A stretch of 64,000 nucleotides of DNA from Carposina sasakii (lineage: Eukaryota; Arthropoda; Insecta; Lepidoptera; Carposinidae): the NCBI GenBank assembly GCA_014607495.2, contig CP053153.1, forward strand, positions 8,866,001-8,930,000, written 5' to 3'. This document shows positions 1 through 14,789 of the stretch, one piece after another. The notes below the pieces were generated by a model that was given only the letters and a program-made list of their open reading frames with translations, was not told the DNA's origin and ran no database searches. Every line of letters starts with the position of its first letter. The first letter of the stretch is position 1. A program made the translations under genes and the position numbers.

Positions 1-2256
1 CTTATAGGATGAGAAACATCTCAAACTATGAAGTTATAAGGAAAAAGGACAGTTTTCGGTCAATGTTATTTGTTGTAATTTTCTCACGAAGAGATTTGGC
101 CCGAGGCGCGCGGGGCGTATACGGAATTTGTGTGAAGAAGCCGACGTTTGTACCACCCACGTAAACCAGAATTTATCTTCAGATTTATCGTCAGATTTAT
201 CCGTCACACGACCAGGCGCCAGCTGATTCCCCATTGATTTGCGCACTTAATTCCCTTTGTCGGAAGAACCTACATTTTCGAGTGAAATAGGAAGTAAACA
301 AGAACGTTTATAAGTTTTATTATATTTATGAATAATTGTGCAACATTAGCAACAATATGGAATTAATTTCTTTCAAAGGTTGTTGATTGTTTTATGGGTT
401 ACGGTAGGTATTGCATTTGCTCAGCCATTTCTCGCAGTGTTTATTTTTAATAGAGTTACATAGGTCAAATTTACTCAATCAAACATGCCGGTTTTCTTCT
501 GCTCATCTTATTCCAAGTGTAACTAGTTAGGTGCTAATTGCCCAAGCAAGTGAATATTCAAATAGAATGTAATTATGTTGTGACATTACCATCATCAGTG
601 CACATATGATAGCTTATGTAAAGTGGTTTAATTAAAAACTTATGACATCACGAGAAGGAACATTCCTCCTGCCTTTAACTTAATGTAACCTAAAAGAAAA
701 AAAAAGCATAATCTCTTTGAATGTCGTTGAATTGGTAAAATACCTGATAGGGTGGATACGACCGCAGTAGGTTGGCGCCACGTCGGTAACGGTAATACGA
801 GATGCCTAGTCGTTTATCCCGGCTATCAGTGATGGCTCTTTATCGGGATCAGCCATATATGGGCAGCGCATAATAATACTTGGCCTGTACTTATTAAATA
901 CGCCTTACTTTGAATAGAAACGGGGGCAAATGTACAAGTCGTGACGTAATATGTTTTCGAAGATCCTTCCGATATGATACTGCAGATGACATAGAAGTAG
1001 GAATGTAGGTAGGTACGTAAATAGTTTCGAGTAGATGGAAGGATTATCATAACAATATGCTCCTCATGTTTACAGTCAAATGCAGATTACTTGATTACAA
1101 ATTCAATATTTGTGTGCAAATAAATGAAGAAAATGTACGATCTGTGAATGTGCTCTCGATTTTAGAGTTTCCACTCATTTTAAACAGGACATATAAATAC
1201 ACATATACTGTCAAATCCTGTCCTAATTTTATCCGCATTTCAATATAACCGAAAATAACGACTGTCGAAAATAAAAACGATCTCAAAATACACGATTTAA
1301 CCAAAAAAAAAATACAATTCCAACACTTGGTTAATCCTAACTACAGATCAACAACAATGCAAATCCCAACACCATTTCCCATTACCATTAGTAATCCTAA
1401 AAATAGGGATGATGAAGAGAAACTATAGCATTTTCGGTATCGGTGGTCAGGACGTAAGAAGCAGATAAACTGAGTACTTATATTGACATGAACCTATAAA
1501 AATTCCATTACTTGATTTAAGTGCCACTTACCGAAGAAGGTACAAGCGGTTAAAGATAAATAGATCAGAATTATTACTATGTAGAGTCCATGTAGGATAT
1601 CAGGTTTACATCTAATTACCTACTAAAAATATGATAGATCCCAAGCCATGCCTATTTATTCTAACTTTACCTGATGTACATATATTAGGTAGGTATCTAC
1701 TAAATATTAGATATTACTAGGGCTCTGTGCTCTACACATAATGGCTAACTTTCACATTTCAATTTCCTTAACTCGATTAAATTCGCGTATGCGAAAGATT
1801 ATCTTATATAATTGTTTGATCCGCTACATCTCATGCCGCCTTTACCGAATCTTTTCGAGGAAAATCCGCCTTCAGCGTACGTGTTTATAGGTTCATGTTA
1901 CTTCAATTACAGCGACAAGTGAGTCTTGCTGTTTGGGCTGAGAATAAACGTGACGTTTCGGAAAGGCGTCACACCACTACAGCCCTGCCACAGATAATAT
2001 AAGCGAATAAACAAGCCGGATTAAATGACACATTTTTCACAGTTAAGCCCGATGCAACAGTTCATTAAAGAAACGAAACGGCTCTTGTTTCGGACACCGG
2101 ACGATACGAATGAGTAACGCTGATGGAATTGCGCATTTTTGCATACACTTCGCTGTTTAATTGATTTCAATTTCCTATGTGATTTGAGTTTTAATTCTAT
2201 AGGTAGGTACTCTTTATTGTTAATGAGTAAATAAAGAATTTACGATATAGATAATA
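1..2256. other. No gene recognised
   Basis: AT-rich sequence with no exon-like islands or clear repeats. The short open frames show no recognisable protein. By position it is probably part of the long synapsin intron. Confidence 0.4.
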
Positions 2257-2269
2257 ATATATAATAATA

Positions 2270-2980
2270 AGCCCGCAGGGCAGCTTGTGGCGAGCTGTTG
2301 GGAGGTAGCGTTCCCACGGACCTGAAGTGCTCCCAGGGGATGACCCTGTTCCTCATCTCCGGCCCCGGAGTGAGGTCTGACGAGGAACAGTTCCCCCACC
2401 TCTGCCTTGCCTTCGCCGGCTGGGCAGAGTGGAGTCGCGAGAGCTATGACAGCTCGAGGGTGAACGTGCCCGTCCGTAAGTGGCGAGTTGGCTTCGGTTT
2501 AAAGTCCAGGGGCACCCCTCCACCCTAGCCGCTCACCAAATGTTGCCCCCTTTGTCGCTCCGTGCATGCGGTCGTTTCAGGGGGCCCATGAAATGAGTCG
2601 GCGAGTCACCGCCTGCCACCTAACAATTATGAGACTTGGTTGTAATGGCAGGCGTCCGTTAGTCTCCTTCAATAGCCCGATTTTCCAACCCCACCCAAAA
2701 TTCAGCCCCATAGCCCATAACCTTGTTTCCCATCGCATGACAGAGCTCTGCACTCCAATAGTCTTGCACATGGCGGGGACCATCGCCGGGTGTATCATAT
2801 TGTGCACTCGGCGATGGTATCCGTCATGTGTATCCCACACCATATTAAATTTCTCTTAAAAGGGCCTCCACATCTTGGCTACGGCCCGATGCACGCCTGC
2901 CTCAAAGGACCGGGACTCTGTAGTCCCGAGAATTTCAAAAGAGATACAAATAATAATAATAATAATTTATTGACACAAAC
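2270..2980 (+). mobile_element. Non-LTR retrotransposon 3' fragment ending in (AAT)n
   Basis: An abruptly GC-rich block of about 700 bases ends in a (TAA/AAT)n run at 2949-2966 followed by TTTATTGACACAAAC. GC-rich, stop-containing sequence with a short simple-repeat tail is typical of a truncated non-LTR element 3'UTR. No reverse transcriptase or endonuclease motif is present. The clade cannot be told from the sequence alone. Confidence 0.5.
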
Positions 2981-5900
2981 TTATCATACAAATACAAAGG
3001 TTGAAATCATGTTTTATGGCATGTATAAGTAGTTACATTGTATAAGTTCGTTTACCAACTCCTAAACTAAGCTCTAGGCTTGTACTGTAGGAGTTGCAGT
3101 TTGTCATTATGTTAAGCCTTCACAATACAACCATTATATGTATATATACAACACAACACATTTTCCATTTGCTGAGAAGAAAAAATAATAATAATAAATA
3201 AATAAATTGCAAGAGTAATACAGAGATAAAGTACAAATTTAAGAGATAAAATACAACAGAAAACATTATCCAGTAAGTACCCACTAATAACAGTTCCATT
3301 ATTTTTCAATTTTTAAAAGGTTTTATGCTTCATCATAATCCATCGTCAATTGGTTATTGACATTAATTATTAATTATTGTTTAACCTCGTAACCGCTCAA
3401 CTTGTACAACATTATCTTTCTATTTATTGTATTGTATAAAGAGCTGATAGCTTCATATTGGTTACGTGCAGACACCGATCTACACACCACAACCGGGCAT
3501 ACCATGACACCGCGACGTCTCCGCAAAAGGTCGCTATTTAAAGGCAGATCATTGTGCCTTCGAAGAATCACACGCAGAATATATAATCTTCTGACCGATA
3601 AGACCCGACTTTAGATATTACGATAACTGTGGAATAATATTGAATATTGATGTAGGCGGTTTTTTTTCTCAAAGATTCATTCATCATTAAAGAACTGACC
3701 GATCGCGCTGTTCCAAAACTGCAAACATCGACTTAAACAAACAAACACATTTTATTATCTAACAATCGTTGAAATTAGGTTTTCAGTTCATTGTTTACAA
3801 TGAGTCCACACAGTCGTAAACGTCGTCAGATCTATCAACTAGATGCAAACTGATTTACTCATTAAAATTATAAAATATAAACAAGATGGAAACAGATGGT
3901 TTTATAACACGATACAGCTTCTGTTTAGCCAAGGTCGGCTGATTGTTTACCGCCATAGTTTTCAACACCTGCATCATTTAGTTTAGTTTAGAGAAGTCTG
4001 CGTGCTAAATAGATAACAAAAAGTAAATATTTTGACTAAAATCTAGGTTTGAATTCTTGGAGCGTGCAGCAAAACAATTATTTTTAGCTGAAGTTAACGT
4101 AACCGCACCTTTATTTTTTAAAGCTTCATGGCAGTTAAGAAGTTGACACGAAGCTTACTGATTTGGAAAAAATATGTCGTTATTTGATTAGGCAAATCAA
4201 TAGTTAGCAAGCTAAGATACTAAAGACCTTAACTTATACTCGTAAATACGCTTGTCATTATATTATAAGCAACTTTTAAAAAGTATGCATTAACAAATGT
4301 GGCAAAACACTGCGTCATGCATACTTGAAATGCCTGTTTCGAATTTAAACCATGTGCAAACAATTCTCAAACCATTTAGGATATATTCAAAAACAATTTA
4401 ACAATTAATTTAAGTTGCATTCCCACGTTGCAAGCGCAAGATGAATTGGCAGTTTAGTAAATACTATTTATCATTTACGTTACGTTAATAGTTGGAAAGT
4501 CGCCAGATTACACTACGGTAGATTTACTAGCTGCCAGTACTTCGGGAAATTTACTGATGTGGTCATTTCTATGAAGGTAGGAAGGTGCCTACCTCATGCA
4601 AGTCGTAATTTGTACTTTTGTCGCTATGAAGATATTTTGTAATGAGTTATGTATTGATCAAATGTCATAATATTAGGATTCATTTGAATAATCGTGTACT
4701 TTTTCGTTTTACTATTTTCTATATTTTTCTATTTTTTTTAAAAATATTTTCTACTCATTTTGCTAACATTTGTGTTTGATGAAGAATTTTTATATTATGA
4801 TGATCACCAGAGATCACAATTAATATCAGATTAAGCTTCTGAACCTAAAATCCAATTATATTGTCACACCTAAGTACCTACACACCAAATACAGAAAAAT
4901 ACCAAACCATATGTTAAATTCTGATGCGTTGATGACTCTTTAAACTATTTTAATGAGTTAATTGCCACAACCTTGACCTCCGAGTTGAACTAAAAATCTG
5001 CAGATGATTTCAAACGGAACTTGGCTGGATGCTCGCCAAAACTTTCTAAACGAACCGACTGTTTTTAACAAGTGCATCCGAAGGACTGCAGCAGACTGTT
5101 TGGTTGCATTCGTTTATTTTAAATCATTACCATCATATCATCTACCTAACTTAAAAACTAATTATATGGATCATTGATTATTATCTCGAATATCGTTTGC
5201 TAAGGTGTCAAAGTACAGAATCTCAGCTTCAAAATCATAACTGACCTAATTTTGTCACAATTTAAAAGTACCTACTAAATAATTATAGAGATCACATTAG
5301 GTGTTTTGATTGGGTGATGCGGAACACTATAATTAGAGCTCGCAGCTCTACATACATACAGTACCTACTTATAGGTACGGTTCGTTGATGCACACTTGCT
5401 CCATATTCCCATCCGCGTCTAATTGTGCCACGTTCGAGTAATTAATAGAGAAAACATGCATAGGTAATACACACATTGATAAAGGTATATACTGTATATA
5501 ATAATATGGGTAATCAAGTTCATGTTATTCACATATGCTTTACACTTGACAATTATGAAGCTTATATTTATAGATCAGCCCCCCCTAGCATAACCACGCA
5601 TCGTGGATATCGTATCGTACGGTCATGCTAGTCTTGCAGAATTAACACATATCTACGCTATACTATGAAGTCCTGGATACCTATGTTTTAAATTTTGAAA
5701 ATCACTTTCTGTACACGTGTATTGATTGACTCATATCATAACTCTACTAGTCTCTGGTGTTAGAAAATACGCCTTGATTACAAAATAACAATCGGTACGT
5801 TTCCACACGCCCACCTAATGCAGATACAAGGAATGCCGCGTCTGCCACCCAGGCGTCAACCATGCCTGCACTCAAATCAAATTGTTCTATTCAACTAGTA

Positions 5901-7522
5901 CATCGACATTTATGATTTACGATTCACTCTTTAGATAAGTACCTACAGTACATAAAATAAGAACTACAGTCGGTTTTACTTTAAAATTATGTGTCTCAAC
6001 TGTTGACACTGGAAGCAATTTAAAATTTTTACTGAAAAGTTACCTAATAGTAAACGTAGGGATCACATTCGTAAATTCACGATTCTGCAGCTCTGATTAG
6101 GTACCCTATTTTTAGGAACAGCCGCGTGTATATGTTAGTTAAATAATTCGTAATATAATTCAATTTAGGATATATTCCAAGAGCAACCCTTTGCATTTAG
6201 TCAGTTAGTCAAAGACCTAGTGGGATGATATTGGCAATGACCAAAGTAATCCAATGGCACAACCTTAGAGGATAAGCATGAGTAATAATGGTAGTGGTCG
6301 GTCACTGCTACTGTAATTGGCTACTTTTGAGTTATGACTAGAAAGTTACTGCACCAATCATCACTGATGTTTTAACGACTTAAACAAATCATTGTTAAAA
6401 TGCACCTGTCTATTTTCAAATGAGTTTTAACTTAAGAAGGTGTATGGATTTATCGCCATCAAAAAGTAATTATATTATTCAAGGAACTACTATTGTTATT
6501 CTCATGTTAATATTTTTTTGAATTGCACTTTCCAATGTAACAGTATAATATGCTCACTATACAGATATACCTAATACAGCATTTTATATACACCTGCAAA
6601 GCATATTAACTTATTTCTTCAATTTCCTTTTCTTGGGTTTACTTTAGATATTTTTCTTCGCACAAATCACCGAGCGATTTATCCCGAGGGATTCAAGGCC
6701 AACATAAATTATATTTATTGCTCCTGCGTTACAAGTAAATTACTATTTAAATAGTATTTTTCGTTTTACATAGGACTTTATGGCGAAGAGAAGTAATGAA
6801 AAAAATAATTTTATAACTTCATTTCGAGCTGCCTTTAAAATTACATTAAACATTAAACCATACTTATAAAACATTACTCACTTTTTTTTACCCACTTTTC
6901 ACTAGTTAGCTTAGGTATTTAGTTTCACGGTGTAAGGATTAAGCTTCATTTCGGCCACAAATACAACAATCTAGAGACTGGTAACTGGAAATGATTACAA
7001 AACATTATTTCGATATACAATTTATTTTCTACGCCACGAATAAGTATAATTTTCGAAACTTCGGTGGATATATCTACTCAAGGGATGTGTTCAGAGTGTC
7101 CTTCGTTAACTCAACAATGTATTTCATGTACTTTTATAACAACCACTTCCAGATAAAGAAAACATTTCCCAGAAGATTCGTAAACAAACAGTTTCTTATA
7201 AACCGAAGTTGAATTAGGTTTTCTTTGTTAGTTTAAGTACTTACCTTGTTTTGACAATGAATCAAAAAACATTTAGATAAATGTTATATTTCTTAGATAA
7301 TTAAGTAGATACTACAGTGAAATATGCGCATTTGATAAAAAATAAGGAAAATATGCATACCTACAAAAATAAGTTCAGTGTGTGACCTTGACTGATATTT
7401 TTTACGATAAAAAGATAGTACCATAGTTGTAGGCAAAGTGAAATTATCATCGGCTACTCCATTTTCATTATAGACTGTCCATCAAATCACAGATTGGTAT
7501 AATAATTAAACAGGTAATCAAT
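2981..7522. other. Gene-free AT-rich tract
   Basis: Contains a short (AAT)n/(AAAT)n run near 3187-3210. No exon, RNA gene or structured repeat could be supported in the remainder. Confidence 0.4.
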
Positions 7523-7939
7523 ATGTTGTTGTCAAATGTTGTGTTAAACGGGTGCATAACTTTAGACACCACACGGTTTATAAGTACACTTATTTACAGT
7601 TACAGTAAAACTCTTTCCAACGTCTATATGAGAAGAATATTACATAAAATACATAGATATAATCACGCCCCTATCCCTTATTCTCTTAGAAGAATATTAT
7701 ATCCAAATAATCGAATTGAATTAATAAATTACAATAGCTTTTTGCGTAACGCTAATTTACATCGTTTTCTTCTAAGAACCGGTACTATGCGTCCTTGTCT
7801 ATGTTTGTACGATAAGAGGAGAATGTTGCAAACAAATGTGTCACCGGTGCATAAGATTAACTCATTAGATAGAGCGACAAGTTGTCACGCTAATCTGACG
7901 CGCGGATGTATTGCGATCCTAGCGCTTAGTCAAATGTGA
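7523..7939 (+). other. 138-codon open frame, probably not a gene
   Basis: The longest ATG-started frame in the window. It is rich in Leu, Arg, Ile and Asn with no signal peptide, domain or motif I recognise. Part of its DNA (ATAATCACGCCCCTATCCCTTA, about 7659-7680) matches a widespread lepidopteran repeat phrase also seen at 14803-14823. That suggests an accidental frame over a degraded repeat. Confidence 0.12.
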
Positions 7940-10310
7940 ACAGAGCATTCCTTGGATTTTATGGATACCTAATTTGATTACGATACCTATTGAAGATTGA
8001 ATTTGAAGGGCACAAAACAGGGAATGTCACATTTTTTGTAATTCAACTTTTTTATGGCAACCCATCGTTTGTCTATGGTATTTTTATTTACACTCACAAT
8101 TAGTCAGGTAAAACACAAGGGAAGTCCTCTAAATTTCGTACAGGCATAGAAGAGGGACCGTTTGAATTATCAATTGCTTTTTTCTCTAAATGAGTTCATT
8201 AGGACTCTCCTCCTTCTTTGCCTGTACCCTTCATTTGGTATTTCCACTTTAAGGTACTTATTTACCAACTGGATAATAATATACATACACGGCTGTATTC
8301 CCGTAGTAGGGTAGCCAAAATCGCAGGATCATAAAGCAGATATCACAGTCAAGTTTGGTATAGCGGGGACAGAAGTAAAAAATCAGTGACAAGTAGCTAG
8401 GCTCATTGCACGAGAGAATGCCCGAGTTATTAAGTCGACTCAATCTTACGATATTCACAAAAGGAGATGTTGCTGATATATTCTAGTGAAGACGCACGTC
8501 AGCATAAGAGTGAAAAATTAATCTTAATATTTCCAAGTTCTAGTGGATATTTATCAGAAATTAGAACATGTTCATACAATATGGAGAACTATTACCATTA
8601 AATATGGACGGTATCCAAAACATTGCACAATGTATATAGATAATTTCCACACACCAACTAATAAATAAACTAGTATCAATGGGATGATCACTGAAGGATC
8701 TGGGTTAACGTTCAGCGCGATAGCAGATACAATTACGAAGATCCCAATGGTGCTGTAAATTTAATGCATTATTGTCGAATCATTAGTCGGATAGAACGAA
8801 GTGTTTAAATGTATAACAGAATACCTTTGTACGCTGCATTTTATGCAAAACTATTGCTCGTATATCTAAAAAACTGCGTTTAGTCAATTCGCTAGCGTAA
8901 TTAAAAAACTTGAACGGAGAAAATAGAGTTCGCCATTTTTATAATGCACTTTGTTAGTAATTCGTAACAGAAAAGCTTATACTTCCACACCACATCCAAG
9001 GATGGGAAACGTTACGTATTTGATGGAGTATTTTTAGACGAGTTGGCACAAATTCCTGCGACACCGCATCTGACAGGAACATTTGAACCGGACAATATTG
9101 TGACAAGAATGTTAAATGTAATGCATATAAACATTAGACATGTTTACACGTCTGACATTTTAAAAGATATTACACATTTTTTGTCATATCAGTCCAACAA
9201 AATTGTAAAGCTTTTCCGTCATCTTTTTAATAATTATCTATAAAACTAAGTTTATTAACTAGGTATAAAAATAGTATCTAATCAAGACGAAGATAAAAAG
9301 TCATTGCATTCTCTATATGTGTTCTAGATAAGAATTCCGGGAAAACAATAAAAGTATTCCCGTAACTGTTAAAATTTTTAAAAGCCTATACAGTTTTCCT
9401 GTACTATTTAAACTATTATAGAGCCTATTGTGAATCATCTCTAATGTTATATTTCTCTGAATCGCTCAATATGTACTTCATGCGTAAAATAACGATGACA
9501 GATTACATTTTGTGAATCAGAGGCATGTACGAGTATGAGAAAAGAATCAGTCATCAATGAGTGAAAGGTCTTTTTTTAGATCATGTCCTAGGAGAGTATC
9601 CCTATACTATGTCCTGGAGATCCCCAAGAATACGTATTGGGGTCCGCCTTTTTATCTATAAGCATTAAAATTCAACCACGCTAAGTTTGTTAAAGAATTA
9701 AAATTACATGCATTTTTTTAAAACTCTGGAATAAAATAAATTGCTTAAACCTATAAAGGGCTGGGGGCCCTTGACAGCCCTCTTTCCTATGGATCTAAAA
9801 ATGGGAACGCACTAAAAATTGCTGTCCTAGGACATAACAATAATTAAGATAAGTTATTTATAGACACCCGTCTATCTTTAAACTTTATTTATCATTAGGT
9901 AGAGTTTTAATGAAAATAAACATGTTTATAACGTGTGGTGTAACCGATGTTTTATCACGGGTTATGTGCATGTGGAATCCAGAAAAGAATTAATTCTGTA
10001 ACAATTTTATATTATTATGTTGACGGAAGAATTGTAAGTGTTTATAAGAATTCTCGTGGAAGTTTGTTATTACACTCATTTTATTAGTGCTATTAATTCT
10101 TATGAATTGTAGTATACTAAGCTCTATTCTTGGTATTTAGAAATCTTATGTGTTTTCTACTAGATCATTATGTGTAAATATTTATTTATTATGAGCCTGG
10201 ATAAATAGAAAAGAAAGTTTTATAATAATAGGAAATATAATATAATTGTAAACAAAATAGAGTAAAGTAAGCATATACAAATGATAATGTAGGTACTTGA
10301 TGGTAGGTAA
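7940..10310. other. Gene-free tract apart from the repeat copy at 8258
   Basis: The only other structure noted is around 9570-9840, where TGTCCTAGGA near 9585 and TCCTAGGACA near 9825 are inverted relative to each other and may mark the ends of a degraded element. No exons were recognised. Confidence 0.35.
8258..8460 (-). mobile_element. Dispersed repeat, family A copy
   Basis: Reverse-oriented copy of a repeat present about five times in the window (also 25085-25160, 29095-29310, 42990-43190 and 59765-59995). Shared landmarks in forward sense are TCTCTCAGGCG, TGATTTATGATCCTGCAG and CGGGAAC. The class is undetermined. Confidence 0.6.
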
Positions 10311-10319
10311 GGGTACATG

Positions 10320-10575
10320 TGAGGATGATGATGATGACAAATCAATAGTTTGGTATGATGATGATCTGATGATCTCCAACCGTATTTCGGCCAAGGCGAC
10401 CAATCTCTACGGAGATTGGCCAGGTACGCAGGAGATATTATAGTGCACAAGTGTGTGCGCAAATACAGATGCACTCTCTATTCCCTCACAATCATAGTCC
10501 GATGGGACGGAAAGCCGACACGACCGGAGAGAGATCAGGCGCAGGACCAACGGTTTTACGTGCTTTCTGAGTTTG
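10320..10575 (-). mobile_element. LINE-like repeat fragment
   Basis: A GC-richer block with the phrases GCAGGAGATATTATAGTGCA, CCGATGGGACGGAAAGCCGA and CACGACCGGAGAGAG. I recognise these as a common lepidopteran dispersed repeat, here next to a (GAT)n run at 10324-10336. No intact protein is encoded. Confidence 0.5.
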
Positions 10576-10699
10576 GTATACCGGTATATTGAATCCATGA
10601 CAGTTCCATTAGGTATATTTCCTATAGTATATGATATAGTGTAGCATAGGTGTTGCCTGTAGTGTTCCCGATAGTAAATTAGGTGTGATAGTTACAAAT

Positions 10700-11015
10700 A
10701 GGTCGAGGCTGAGTCTATTAACTTACCGTGTCGCGGGCGCACCGCATATGACACGGAATTAGTAGATGCACGCTATTGCGGGCGGCGAACTACATGCAAA
10801 ATATATGGATTACAAGTGGACGCCCGCGTGGACTGCAGCTAAAACACAAAATATTGAAATCATCAGGGAAAAAAATACGAGATAAAAAGTAGCCTATAAC
10901 CTTTCTTAGGATCTTAGTTACCTGTGTACCAAATTTCATTAAAAACAATTCAGTAGTTTTGGCATGAAAGCGCGACAGACAGAGTTACTTTCGCTTTTTT
11001 TATATTGGCGAGGAT
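10700..11015 (+). mobile_element. Non-autonomous repeat fragment
   Basis: Contains the generic phrases GTGGACGCCCGCGTGGACTG, AAAAAGTAGCCTATAACC, CCAAATTTCATTAAAAAC and GCGCGACAGACAGAGTTACT that recur in lepidopteran Helitron-like or LINE-tail sequences. A related piece lies at 34360-34460. Confidence 0.5.
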
Positions 11016-11837
11016 TATTGAAATTTAGATACTAGCGCTAGTATCATTATCCATAAATCGCAGAGAAAAATACCAACTTTAACTTACTTTCTAGACTTAA
11101 TTTTTATACCAGTCGTCATGATGTTTGAAATAAATTGAAAGCCAAATATATAGGTCACATTTATTTACTTCCCTGGGATCGATTAGAGACAAATAGACAT
11201 CGTGTCAAGAGGAATTGTCTCGTACCTGTCTGAATATATTCGTGGCTATGCTAATATTATGTGAAATGGCTTAACTGTGTCATTTTCATTTACCTACATC
11301 GGATGCTACACTACTTAGGATGCAGTGAAATATTTCAATAGTTTAAATAAATATTTTCGAATCTAATTAAATAAGCATAACTAGCTCGATCTAATTAACT
11401 CAGGAAATTTATTTATATCTGGGTTTATTATTTTGCCATTGTAGTTCCCTACGCTATTAAATTATTTTGTATAATTAAACAATCTCAATAATCATTTTCT
11501 AATAATAAGTTGAAAGGCAATTAACCATTAATTGACTTCAAATATACAGTCTGTTTTCGTAACAAGTTAATTTGGGAAGCGCAGGAAGCCCCGACATAAT
11601 TTACTTACGTAATTGTTGTTATATCTCTACCTACTCGTATATATAATTTTTTGCAAAAATTCGTCCTAGCAACAAAGAATCACATAACAATTTAATTGCC
11701 CTACCAGGCGAATGGGTTCTGTTTAGGGTACCTGTGGCGTTCGAATGAATTCGATCCACAGAAAATAGAAATTATTTAAAACAAATCTTCAGCCAAGCGA
11801 TAAATCCAACATTCTACAAATCGCTAGGTGATTGAAC

Positions 11838-11955
11838 ATTTTGCGTTTTCCACATTTTTCCCATACTGCCATACTGTTTAATACTATTTTGCTTGTGGTC
11901 GTGTCGTTGTCGTGGTCGTGTCGTGGCCGTGTTGTATAGTGGAAAAACGCCCTAT
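11838..11955. mobile_element. Degraded CGTGTCGT-rich MITE
   Basis: Ends with GTCGTGTCGTGGCCGTGTTG and TAGTGGAAAAACGCCC, the same terminal sequence as the better preserved element at 13632. The left end (GCGTTTTCCAC) is diverged. Confidence 0.5.
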
Positions 11956-13631
11956 GAAATGAGTAGTTAGCGATAATGTCTTCATACGAAGGGCCTCTGA
12001 ATGCGGCGAGACACGAACGTCAGTTGGTTAACAACTAAACCACATGTTGCAATGTTTGTAACAGCACTGCCAATTGGTGAAACTGTGCTAATGGTCCGAC
12101 TAGCATCCGGGAAAAGGTGATGGAAAACTTATAAGAAGCATAAAGGTGTAGGTAGATGATTGATAACAAAATTTTATAATACGATATATGTTAAACAAAA
12201 TACGTTGGTTAACACTTATATTAGGAACCTAGCTAAGTATGTTTACGAGACGAAGGTAAATCTGAAATGCAGCACAGGTTAGTTTTAAAAAAATTATATA
12301 AACTAGGTAGGTGTTAAGTTCCCAGGCTTCGCAATCTGTTAAGCGCTAACAGTGTCAAATTACCCGCAAATATGTTAAAGACGAGGCCCCGAACAAAGGG
12401 TAATACATTACGCGATATAATGTGGAAAAAAGTGAGGCAGCCTCATTCATTTTCTTCAAAACAGTAGTATAAATAAATCGTCAGCGAAGGCCGGCCATAG
12501 TTTATTTTCCAGCCCACCTGGTTTTATGCGAACACATTTAAGATTGTTTTGCTCACTCTTTCATAACCTGAAGTTCATTTTAAAATCGCCCGATCGTAAA
12601 TCCCGGTTTATGTGGGCGATTTGGGAATAATAACATTTTCCTTTAAACGTTGGTTGAAAAATTCTAAAACTGATGTGTTATTTTTTTATTCGTTCCTGCT
12701 GCAGTTTAGTCATATGTGAGTCTATATCATGTTATATAGCCACTGTTTTAACTTGATTAAAATTCTAACATAGGCTTTAATGCTATTCAGCATTAGCGAA
12801 GGCCCGTTTATAATACTTACAGTAATTTATTTAATAGACAACAACATAAAAATTTTATGATCCTACTGAACAAATGAATATTTAAACTGTTTTGTATTCT
12901 TTAACTTCTTCGTATTGTAAAAAAATGCATGATAATATGCCCAAGGGACGGAGTTGACATTTATGAGGGTACCCAATATATAAAATGTCATGTCAACTGT
13001 TTAATAACAATCCCAGGAGTAGTAAGAGCGTGTAAAATGTCGATATCAATTTAATTATCTAGTCAAATACCTACCTAAACATACTTAACTTTAAAAATTG
13101 AAAATTTCTAGATCATATGCGGTATTTAACTTTACCATTTTATCTCAGATTATGTATAATATAAGAACAAACATAATTTTTTTTACTTCTAAAAGTAGAC
13201 TATTTAAGTAGTCAATTACTGGTACTAAACTTCTGTATAAAAAGTAATGATGGGCATAAGGGACTTTTATTTTTTAATAATAGGTATCGCCATTACTGTT
13301 CTTATGGAAAAATTGTTTGGTAAATATTTATTTACTAACACATCTAGGTTAACACTTCCTAAAACAATTAAACATTTCCTTTGCTAGGTAGCTACGTAGT
13401 AAATTTAATTAGATAGGAATCGGCATAAAAGGCAAATTTGTCGGTTTAAGTACGTCGTCATATTTAATACAAATGTGTTGACAGGAGTATGACGATTTGC
13501 ACTACGGTAAATCATCAGCTAATCAGTTCACAGGGACGTCATCAGTTCAATTTGTTTGCTCGCGACAACTTGCTGATATTCCCTCTCGGGTTTTTGCTAC
13601 CGGCCTCGTTAGCGGTGTCAATCATTGTATA

Positions 13632-13836
13632 GGGAGTTTTTCCACTAGACGACACGGACACGACACGGACACGACACGACCACGGCTTTTTTGGAAGCAA
13701 AAATGTATTAGAAAGTATGGCTCGGTTTTCTACTAGACGACACGACTACGACACCCAATTAGTTACTTTTAATGACCCCATATTAGATGACAAAATCGTC
13801 GTGTCGTTGTCGTGTCGTCTAGTGGAAAAACGCCCA
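13632..13836. mobile_element. MITE with GGG(C/A)GTTTTTCCACTAGACGACAC inverted ends
   Basis: The left end GGGAGTTTTTCCACTAGACG mirrors the right end CTAGTGGAAAAACGCCC. Both ends run inward into CGACACGAC repeats. ATA is present on both flanks, so a 3-bp target duplication is possible. The open frame at 13497-13736 crosses into this element and is not a gene. Confidence 0.7.
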
Positions 13837-14789
13837 TAGGAAGATATATAATGAAATGATTTATAGATATAGACGCATCTACTGTATAATCGCAAACTAA
13901 TTGGACAAAATTATGTATTGGCAGCTGTATTTTTTCTTTTTATATCCCTATGTACCTATTACACCTATCTATTAACTGTTACCATAGTGGAATAGTCATT
14001 ACTTATGGTGTAATTTCGACTTCTTAGGCAACTTCAAGAAATTATATTGATATCGTTTCATTAACATATAACATATATATGCATTGTATATACAGACATA
14101 ATAAAATAATATAAAGGTATACCTACCACAGAATATCTAATAGCACAGACAGCGCTTTTTTCAGGAAATTGCTCTAGAACTCATTAGATGTATTTGTACT
14201 GTAAATACATGATTAAAATAGCTTTATTTTGCAGGAAAAATCCTTTGTCATTTCCAGCGTCTTAACTAAGACAAATGGAGATTCATGATTTTATTTATAT
14301 TGTCGTAGCATTGTAAAGTTCTCTCTGGGATGTAACAGGGTAATATTAGGTGAAATTCTATGAGATCCTATGAAGAATTCTTAAACAACTCAGGAATAGT
14401 GATACAATGTTAAAGAATAATTATGCCATTTCGAGTTTTAAATTTTGTTTATATTGGGCAATTTTTGTTGCAGTTTACTTAACATACCTACCCCTTTGTT
14501 ACATCCTATATATTCTCTATTACGTTGACCTCGTGACCTATTCATCTGTGCTATTGTCTTAAATTATATCAATATTGCATTCATTTCTCTCTCTTTGTAT
14601 TCACTCAAGAGAGACAGGCTTTGTAATGAAGCATTTATAGTCCACACAGCCCTGATAGGGCTACCTAGTTCGTTCAGATTTTTACTTCATTAGGCAAACA
14701 ATTACGAAAATTACGTTATAAAAGTACTGAAATTAGGCAGTTGATGCAAGTAAAGTAAATTTTTTAATGGCATCGTCGTTTCATTTTAT

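Larger units (their letters stand above)
11016..14780. other. Gene-free tract apart from the two MITEs
   Basis: AT-rich sequence; no exon or RNA gene recognised outside the elements listed separately. Confidence 0.35.

Noticed and set aside
7523..7939. 138-residue open frame as a protein gene
   Set aside because: No homology recognised, no splice or promoter context, and part of the DNA matches a dispersed repeat phrase.
13497..13736. 79-residue plus-strand frame
   Set aside because: Runs into the inverted-repeat MITE at 13632, so its second half is element sequence.
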